A stretch of DNA of 64,000 nucleotides from Bubalus kerabau (taxonomy: Eukaryota; Chordata; Mammalia; Artiodactyla; Bovidae): positions 372,001 through 436,000 of the forward strand of contig NW_026577882.1 in assembly GCF_029407905.1 (NCBI RefSeq), given 5' to 3'. The position numbers and the translations under genes were made by a program. This document shows, one piece after another, positions 55,563 through 64,000 of this stretch (its first letter is position 1; each line of letters starts with the position of its first letter). The notes below the pieces were generated by a model. The model searched no databases. It was not told the DNA's origin and saw only the letters and a list, made by a program, of their open reading frames with translations.

Positions 55563-55572
55563 CTCTTGTGGA
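55563..55572. repeat. L1 target-site duplication, right
   Basis: CTCTTGTGGA, immediately after the L1 5' end and continuing into the satellite as GTTTGGAGAGAG. Confidence 0.75.
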
Positions 55573-58500
55573 GTTTGGAGAGAGCACGCGGGATTGCTCT
55601 CCAGGCCATGCAGGAAAAGAAGGCCCTCATCTCGCGATGTCGGGGGAGTCTCGTGGTTTTTCTGGAGCTGCGGTGCCAGTGTGGGGTTTCTCACAAGGTA
55701 CGACCGGGAGCTCAGGGAGCCTCTCCTGTGGTGTCAGGGAAGTCAAGTCTCCATACGAGTGGCGAGGGGGCGCACGTCATTGCTCTCGAGTCATGGTAGT
55801 GGAATCAGGGCTCAACGCAATGAAAAAGGACACTCAAGGTCTTTCTCGGGTTGCAGCAGGAAACCCTGTGTTCCCTCGACTTGTGCCTGTGACCTCAGGT
55901 AGCTTCTCAGGGTGCCTCTGAGAAGTCAGGGATACTATGGAGCTGGGAGAGGCCTCTCGGGACTCCACTGGGTTTGCTGCAATGGAAGAGGGCCTAATCT
56001 CGAGATCAGGAAGGAACCTCAGGGTTCCTCTCCATTTCTGACTCAGATCGCAGGGTCCCTGCAGAGTTGGGACAGGAGAGTCAGGCCTCGTCTTGTGTGG
56101 AGGAATGGAACTCCGCTTGCCTCTCGAGTTGTTCAAGGAGTGACAGGCCACTTGGCGAGCTGTGTGTGGAACCTGTGGTTTTTTCCAGACAATGCACGGG
56201 GGTGTCAGTGCCCCTACGTGATGTGCTTTCATCCACAGGGTTGCCTTCGAAGTGGTGTGCGGGCATCGGTTTCTTATCAAGAGCGGACCGGGAAATCGGG
56301 GTCTTTTGGAATGCGGCACCACACACGAGGCTACGTCTCGAATTTCCTCGTGAGACGGGCCTCATGCTGAGGTGCCCCTGGAAGGTGGGGAAAGCCTTCC
56401 AGACAAAGCAGGTTAATCGACCCTACTGTCGCGATCAGGAGGGGAGAAGGGGCTCAGATGAAGTGGTGCCGGGAACCTCGGTGTTCCCCTCGAGTGAGAC
56501 CAGTATGTCAGGGAACTTTTGGGGTCACATGAAGCTTGCCAAATACTGTTTCAAACTTCAAGACGAAACGTGGGACTTCTCTTGAGACGCTGTGGCGGGC
56601 AAGGGCCTCATCTTGTGATGAAGGGGAAACCACGTTTTTTTTTTCGAGTTGCGATGGGATTGTTGACTTACGACGGGGAATTCAGGCTTCCTCTTGTGTT
56701 GGCCCAGGGAAGTCCATTCTTCCATTCGAGTTGCCAGGGAGAGCTGGGTGGGAATTGCTCTCGAGTCACGGCAGGTCAAAATAGACCTCATCTAGGCTTG
56801 TGTCCAGGACCTAATGTTCCTCTCCAGGGGCGATAGGGATCACGGGGACGCATTCCAGACTCACCCAGTGAGTCAGGCCTCGGCTTGAGGGGAAGCAAAG
56901 GATTCTGATATCCTCCTGGGTCGCGATAGGTATCTCTTGGAGCCCACTGAGTGGCCTCCAGGGAGTCAAGCCTCCTGTGGAGTTGGAGAGAGGACTCCGG
57001 ATTGCTCTCCAGGCCATAAAGGAAGAGAAGGCCCTCAGCTCGCAATGACGGGGGCGTCTTGTGGGTTTTCTCGAGTTGGGGCGCAAGTATGAGTTTTCTC
57101 ACGAGGTATGACGGGGAGCTCAGGGAGCCTCTCGTGTGGCGCCAGGAAAGTCAGGTGTCTATGCGTGTGATGAGGGGGAGCCCATAAATGCTCTCGAGTC
57201 ATGGTAGGGAAATCGGGACTCAAGACGCGTTGAAGAAGGAGTCTCGAGGTCTTTCTCAGGTTGCGGCAGGAAACCCTGGGTTCCCTCGACTTGAACCGGT
57301 GACCTCAGGGAGCTTCTCAGGGTGCCTCTGAGAAGTCAGGCATACTGTGGACTTGGGAGGGGCTCTCGGAACTCCACTGGATTTGGTGCAATGGCAAAGG
57401 TTCTCATCTCGAGTTGAAGCAGGAACCTAAGGGTTCCTCTCCATTTCAAACTCCGACCACAGGGTCCCTGAAGAGTTGGGACAGGAGAGTCAGGCCTCGT
57501 CTTGTGTGGAGGAATGGAACTCTGCTTGCCTCTCGAGTTGTTCACAGGATAACAGACCATTTGTCGAGCTGTGAGTGGAACCTTCGGTTTTTTCCGTAAG
57601 ATGCATGAGGGGGTCAGTGCCCCTTCGTGTTGTGCCTTCATCCACAGGGTTGCCTTCAAAGAGGTGTCCGGATATCGGGTTCTTATCAAAAGCGGAGCAG
57701 GAAATCGTGGTCTTTCAGAACATGGCACCATCCATGAGGCTACGTCTCGAATTTCTTCGTTAGACTGGTGTCATCCTGAGGTGTGCCATGAAGATCGGGA
57801 ACCCCTTCCAGACAAAGCAGGGGAATCGACCATCTTGTCGCGACCAGGAGGAGTGAAAGGGCTCAGTTGAAGTCGTGCCAGGAACCTTGGTGTTCCCCTC
57901 GAGTGGGACCGGTGTGTCGGGAAACTTTTGGGGTCGCTTCAAGGGTGCCAAGTACCGTTTTGCACTTCAATACGGACTTGGGGCTTCACTTGACATGCTG
58001 TAGAGGGCAAGGGCCTCATCTTGGGATGACGGGGGAATCACGTGGTTTTTCTCAAGGTGCGGAGGGATTCTCGAGTTACGACGGGGAATTCAGGCTTCCT
58101 CTTGTGTTGGCCCAGGGAAGTCCAATCTTCCATTCGAGTTTCGAGGGAGAGCTGGGGTTTGCTCTTGAGTCACTGCAGGGCAAAAGAGACCTCATCTAGG
58201 CTTGTGTCCAGGACCTAATATTCCTCTCCAGGTCTGACAGCGATCTCGGGGTTGCATTCCAGACGCATCCTGGGAGTCAGAGCTCGACTCGAGGGGAAGC
58301 AAAGGACCCCGCTCTCCTCTTGAGTCGCCACAGGTGTCTCTTGGAGCCCACTGAGTGGCCTAAAGGGAGTCAAGCCCCCTGTGGAGTTTGGAGAGAGGAC
58401 TCAGGATTGCTCTCCAGGCCATGCAGGAAAAGAAGGCCTTCATCTCGCGATGACGGAAGCGTATCGTGGGTTTTCTCGAGCTGGGGAGCCAGTGTGGGAT

Positions 58501-60381
58501 TTCTCACGAGGTATGACGGGGAGTTCAGGTAGCCTCTCGCGTGGCGCCAGGGAAGTCAGGTCTCCATGGGCGGGGCAAGGGGGAGCGCGTCATTGCTCTC
58601 CAGTCAGGGTAGGGGAATCGGGCCTCATGACGGGTTGAAAAAGGACTCTCGATGTCTTTCTAGGGTTGTGGCAGGAAACCCTGGGTTCCCTTGACTTGTG
58701 CCGGTGACCTCAGGGAGCTTCTCAGGTGCCTCTGAGAAGTCAGGGACACTGTGGATTTGGGAGAGGCCTCTCGGGACTCCTCTGGGTTTGGTGCAATGGA
58801 AGAGGGCCTCATCTCGAGTTGAGGCAGGAACCTCAGGGTTCTGCTTCTGACTTCCTGGAGCCGGATCTGACTCAGATAGCAGGGTCCCTGCTGAATTTGC
58901 TCAGGAGTCAGGTCTCGTGTTCTGCGGAGGAATGGAACTCCGCTTACATCTCAAGTTGTTCAAGGATGACACCACTTTTCGTGATGTGTGTGGAACCTGC
59001 GGGTTTTTCGGAGATGCACGGGGGCGTCAGTGCTCCTTCCTGTTGTGCCTTCATCCACAGGGTTGCCTTCGAAGAGGTGTCCGGGCATCGGGTTCTCCTC
59101 AAGTGCGGACCGGGAAATCGGGGTCTTTCAGCATGTTGCACCACCCACGAGGCTACGTCTCGAATTTCCTCGTGAGATCGGCCTCATCCTGAGGTGCGCA
59201 GGAAAGTCTGGGAACCCTTTCCAGACAAAGCAGGGGAATCGACCCTCCTTTCGGGATCAGGAGAAGAGAAAGGGCTCAGATTAAGTAGTGCCGGGAACCA
59301 CGGTGCTCCCCTTGAATGAAACTGGTAAGTCGGGTAACTTTTCGGGTTGCATCAAGGGTGCCAAGTACCGTTTCGCACTTCAAGATGGAACCTGGGACTT
59401 CTCTTGAGACGCAGTAGTGGGCAAGGGCCTCATCTAGCGCTGACGGGGGACCCACGTGTTTTTTCTCGAGTTGCGGCCGGATTCTTGAGTTACGAGGGGG
59501 AATACAGGTTTCCTCTTGTGTTGGCCCAGGGAAGTCCAATCTTCCATTCGAGTTGCAAGTGAGAGCTGGAGATTTCTCTTGAGTCACTGCAGGGCAAAAT
59601 AGAGCTCATCTAGGCTTGTGTCCAGGACCGAATTTTTCTCTCCAGGGGCGACAGGGATCTTGGGGTTGCATTCCAGACTCACCCGGGGAGTCAGGCCTCG
59701 TCTCGAAGGGAATGAATGGACTCCGCTCTCCTCTCGAGTCGCGACGGGTATCCCTTGGAGCCCAAGAGTGGCCTAAATGGAGTTAAGCCTCCTGTGGAGT
59801 TTGGAGAGAGGACTCGGGATTGCTCTCTAGGCCATGCAGGAAAAGAAGGCCCTCATCTCGCAATGATGGGGGCGTCTCGTGGGTTTTCTCAAGGTGCAGT
59901 GCCTGGTTGGGGTTTATCACGAGATAGGACGGGGAGCTCAGGGAGACTCCTGTGGTGCCACGGAAGTCAGGTCTCCATGGACGTGGCGTGGGGGAGCGCC
60001 TCATTGCTCTCGAGTCATGGTAGGGGAATCAAGCCTCAAGACGCTTCGAAGAAGAACTCTCGAGGTCTTTCTCGGGGTGTGGCAGGAAACCCTGGGTTCC
60101 CTCGACTTGTGCCCATGACCTCAGGGAGCTTAGCGGGGTTCCTCTGAGAAGTCAGGGATACTGTGGAGTTGAGAGGGGCTTCTCGGGACATCACAGGGAC
60201 TGGTGCAATTGAAGAGGACCTAATCTCGGATTGAGGCAGTAACGTCAGGGTTCCTCTCCATTTCTGACTCGGATAGCAGGGTCCCTGCAGAGTTGGGACA
60301 GGAGAGTCAGGCCTCGTCTTGTGTGGAGGAATGGAACTCCGCTTGCCTCTCGAGTTGTTCACGGGATGACAGGCCACCTGT

Positions 60382-63300
60382 CGAGTGTATGTGGAACCTG
60401 CGGTTTTGGGGGACGATGCACAGGGGTGTCAGTGCCCCTTCGTGTTGTGCCTTCATCCACAGGGTTACCTTCGAAGAGGTGACCGGGCATGGGGATCTTA
60501 TCAATAGCGGACCAGGAAATCGGGGTCTTTCGGCATGTGGCACAACCCACGAGGCTACGTCTCGACTTCCCTCGTGAGACTGGCCTCATCCTGAGGTTCG
60601 CCGGGAAGTCTGGGAACCCCTTCCAGACAAAGCAGGGGAATCGACCCTCCTGTCGCCATCAGGAGGGGAGAAGAGGCTCAGCTGAAGCGGTGCTGGGAAC
60701 CTCCATGTTCTCCTCGAGTGAGACCGGGGTGTCAGGGAAATTTGGGGGTCGCATCAAGGGTGCCAAGTACCGTTTCACACTTCAAGACGGAACATGGGAC
60801 TTCCCTGGAGACGCTATAGCTGACAGGGGCCTCATATTTCGATGACGGAGGAGCCACGTTGTTTTTCTCCAGTTGCCGCGGGATTCTCGAATTACAATGG
60901 GGAATACAGGCTTCCTCTTGTGTTGGCCCAGGGAAGTCCAATCATCCATTCGAGTTGCGAGGGAGAGCTGGGGATTGCACTTGAGTCAATGCAGGACAAA
61001 AAAGACCTCATTTAGGCTTGTTTCCAGGACCGAGTTTTCCTCTACAGGGGCAACACGGATCTCGGGATCCCATTCCAGACTCACCCAAGTAGTCAGGCCT
61101 CGGCTCGAGGGGAAGCAACGGACTCTGCTCTCCTCTAGAGTAGCGACATGTATCTCTTGGAGGCTACTGAGTGGCCTAAAGGTAGTCAGGCCTCCAGTGG
61201 AGTTTGGATAGTGGACTCGGGATTGCTCTCTAGGTCATGTAGGAAAAGAAGGCCCTCATCTTACGATGATGGGGGCGTCTCGTGAGTTTTCTCAAGCGGC
61301 GGTGCCAGTGTGGGGTTTTCATGAGGTAGGACGGGGAGCGCAGGGAGCCTCTCGTGTGGCGCCAGGGAAGTTAGGTTTCAATGGGCGTGGCGAGGGGAAT
61401 GCGTCATTGCTCTCCAGTCATGGTAGGGTATCGGGCCTCAAGACGCGGTAAAGAAGGACTCTCAAGGTCTTTCTCAGAATGCAGCAGGAAACCCTGGGTT
61501 CACTCGACTTGTGCCAGTGACCGCAGAGAGCTTCTGAGGGTGCCTCTGAGAATCAGGGATACTGTGGAGTTTTAGGGGCCTCTCGGGACTCCACTGGGTA
61601 TGGCGCAATGGAAGAGGGCCTCATTTCGAGTTGATGCAGGAACGTCAGGTTTCATCTACATTTCTGACTCCGATCGCACGGTCCCTGCAGAGTTGGGAAA
61701 GGAGAGTCAGGCCTTCTCTTGTGTGGAGGAACGGAACTCCACATGCCTCTCTAGTTCTTCAAGGGATGACAGGACACTTGTCGATCTGTGTTTGGAATCT
61801 GCGTGTTTTTCCGTACTATGCATGGGGATGTCAGTACCCCTTCGTGTTGTGCATTCATCCACAGGTTTGCTTTCGAAGAGGTGTCCTGGCATCGGGTTCT
61901 TATTAAGAGCGGACCGGGAAATCGGGGTCTTTCTGCATGTGGCACCACCCACCAGGCTACGTCTCGAATTTCCTAGTGAGACCGGCCTCATCCTGAGGTG
62001 CGCCGGGAAGGTCGGAACCCCTTGCAGACAAAGCAGGGGAATCGACCCTCCTGTCTCGATCAGGAGGGGAGAAGGGGCACAGATGAGGTGATGCCGGGAA
62101 CCTCGGTGTTCCCTTCCAGTGAGACCAGTGTGTTGGGGAACTTTTGGGGTCACATCAAAGGTGCCAAGTACCGTATCGCACTTCAAGATGGAACGTAAGA
62201 CTTCTTTTGAGACGCTGTAGCGGCAATGGCCGCATCTTGCGATGAAGAGGGAACGACGTGGTTTTTCTCGAGTTGTGGCGGGATTCTTGAGTTACAACGG
62301 GAAATTCAGGCTTCCTCTTCTGTTGGCCCAGGGAAGTCCAGTCTTCCATTCGAGTTGCGAGGGAGAGTTGGGGATTGCTCTCGAGTCACTGCAGGAAAAC
62401 AGAGACCTCATCTAGGCTTGTGTCCAGGACCTAATGTTTCTCTCCAGGGGCGACAGGGATCTCCGGTTCACATATCAGACACACCCGAGGAGTCAGGCCT
62501 CGCCTCGAGGGGAAGGAAAAGACTCCGCTCTCCTCTCGAGTCGCGACGGGTATGTCTTGGAGTCCACTGAGTGACCAAAAGGGAGTCAAGCCTACTGTGG
62601 AGTTTGGAGAGAGGACTCGGGATTGCTCTCCAGGCCGTGCTAGAAAAGAAGGCCGTCATGTCGCGAAAACGGGGGCGTCTCGTGGGTTTTTTCTATCTGC
62701 GGCGCCAGTGTGGGGTTTCTCACGAGGTATGATGGGGAGCTCAGGGAGCCTCTCGTGTGGCACCAGGGAAGTCAGGGCTTCATGAGTGTAGCAGAGGGAG
62801 TGCGTCATTGCCCTCGAGTCATGGTAGGGGAATCAGGCCTCAAAGCGTGTTGAAGAAGGACTCTTGAGTTCTTTCTATGGTGGCGGCAGTAAACCCTGGG
62901 TTCACTCGAATTGCGCTGGTGACCTCAGGGAGCTTCTCAGGGTGCCTCTGAGAAGTCAGGAATACTGTGGAGCTGGGACGCGTCTCTTGGGACTCCACTG
63001 GGTTTCGTGCAATGGAAGAGGTCCTAATCTCGAGTGGAGGCAGGAACCTCAGCGTTCCTCTCGTGACTTCACTGGCGCTGGTCTGATTCGGATGGCAAAG
63101 TCCCTGCAGAGTTGGGACAGGAGAGTCAGGCCTCGTCTTGTGTAGAGGAATGAAACCCCACTTGCCTCTCGAGTTCTTCAGGGGTGACAAGCCACTTGTT
63201 GAGCTGTATGTAGAACCTGCGGGTTTTTCCAGATGATGCACGAGGGTGTCAGTGCCCCTTTGTGTTGTGCCTTCATCCACAGGGTTGCCTTCGAAGAGGT

Positions 63301-64000
63301 GTCCAGGCATCGGGTTCTTATCAAGAGCGTACCGGGAAATCATAGTCTTTTGGCATGTGGCACCACCCGCGAGCTACGTCTCGAATTTCCTCGTGAGACC
63401 GGCCTCATCCTGAAGTGCCCCGTGATGGTCGGGAACCCCTTACAAACAAAGCAGGGGAAGTGACCCTCCTATCTCGAACAGGAGGGGAGAAGGGGCTCAG
63501 ATAAACTGGTGCCGGGAACCTCGGTGTTCACCTCGAGTGAGACTGATATTTCGGGGAACTTTTGGGGTCACATGAAGGGTGTCAAGTATCGTTTCGCACT
63601 TCAAGACGGAACGTGGGACTTTTCTTGAGAAGCTGTAGCGGGCAAGGGCCTCATCTTGCGATGATAAGGGAACCAAGTGCTTTTTCTCGAGTTGCGGCGG
63701 GATTCTCGAGTTACGAAGGGGAATTCAGGCTTCCTCTTGTGTTGGCCCAGGGAAGTCCAATCTTCCATTCGAGTTGTTAGGGAGAGCGGGGGATTGCTCT
63801 CGAGTTACAGAAGGGCAAAAGAGACCTCATCTAGGCTTGTTTCAGGGACCTAATGTTCCTCTCCAGGGGAGATAGGGATCTCGGGGTTGCATCCCAAACC
63901 CACCTGGTGAGTCAGGCCTTGTCTCGAGGGGAAGCAAAGGACTCCATTCTCCTCTCGAGTCGCGACGGGTATCTCTTGGAGCCCACTAAGTGGCCTAAAG
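60382..64000. repeat. Right copy of the window-edge duplication
   Basis: Matches 1-2,219 except that it contains one extra 1,401-bp unit (about 60,655-62,055, bounded by the 31-base stretch shared by both units). Details are given for the left copy. The match runs to the last base of the window, so the duplication continues beyond it. Confidence 0.85.

Larger units (their letters stand above)
55563..64000. repeat. Satellite I array 3 (continuation of array 2)
   Basis: About six units, anchors near 56157, 57566, 58981, 60383, 61783 and 63201 (lengths 1409, 1415, 1402, 1400 and 1418), running off the end of the window. With the L1 and one target duplication removed, the distance from 46,566 to 56,157 is about 1,417, so arrays 2 and 3 were one array before the insertion. 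Units are mainly type A with scattered CpG decay. Confidence 0.9.

Noticed and set aside
47389..55572. L1 as part of the satellite unit (co-amplified component)
   Set aside because: Only one of the roughly 30 satellite I units in the window has it, and the flanking duplication shows a single insertion. The possibility of a second copy about 60 kb away is left to the edge-duplication finding.
1..64000. CENP-B box in either satellite
   Set aside because: Reading the unit consensus by eye, words such as TTTCGCACTTCAAGACGGAAC and CTTCGAAGAGGTGTCCGGG come near, but none fits the essential TTCGnnnnAnnCGGG pattern. A motif scan of all units on both strands would settle it.

Overview
This window is eukaryotic heterochromatin, most likely a centromeric or pericentromeric stretch of a cattle (Bos) chromosome or a very close relative. 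It contains no intact protein-coding gene. The bovid assignment rests on four things seen together: a roughly 1.4 kb GC-rich, CTCGAG-rich satellite built from diverged 31-bp-like subunits (the format of bovine satellite I, the 1.715 g/cm3 satellite), a ruminant BovA2 SINE ending in an AGC microsatellite, a BovB LINE 3' fragment ending in GTTCAGTTCAG, and an L1 whose tail and ORF2 look like the ruminant L1_BT type.

Layout: 1-14,822 is satellite I array 1. 14,823-26,437 is a second satellite of about 0.53 and 0.70 kb monomers that alternate (a satellite II-like family; family name not verified), broken by a 1,298-bp antisense class II-type solo LTR at 17,308-18,605 with a perfect 6-bp target duplication. 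26,438-31,814 is a non-satellite island: two direct copies of a roughly 0.9 kb CpG-rich module (26,438-27,333 and 30,924-31,814) flank about 3.6 kb of single-copy-looking AT-rich DNA with one BovA2 SINE and one BovB fragment. 31,815-47,398 is satellite I array 2. 47,399-55,562 is an essentially full-length (about 8.2 kb), antisense, mutationally dead L1 inserted in phase inside a satellite I unit, with a near-perfect 10-bp target duplication. 55,563-64,000 is satellite I array 3, the continuation of array 2.

The interest lies in satellite dynamics rather than genes. The first 2.2 kb and the last 3.6 kb of the window are the same sequence, closely matched apart from one missing 1,401-bp unit, which implies a duplication with a spacing near 60-62 kb plus a unit-sized unequal exchange whose switch point is confined to positions 244-274. 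Satellite I contains at least three unit classes: a CpG-rich, recently homogenised block at 8,840-13,660 with related patches in array 2, a long class with 15-20 extra bases, and a short class with 19-bp deletions. One unit carries a 434-bp (14 x 31) internal duplication, and another a 25-bp near-perfect palindrome that looks like template switching. The CpG-rich module carries, in both copies, a consensus splice donor, and in one copy a polyadenylation signal, so it could be a promoter and exon of an undescribed transcript or a fossil of one.

Alignments, unit boundaries and similarity statements were made by eye. Family names come from memory of ruminant repeats, not from a database search.
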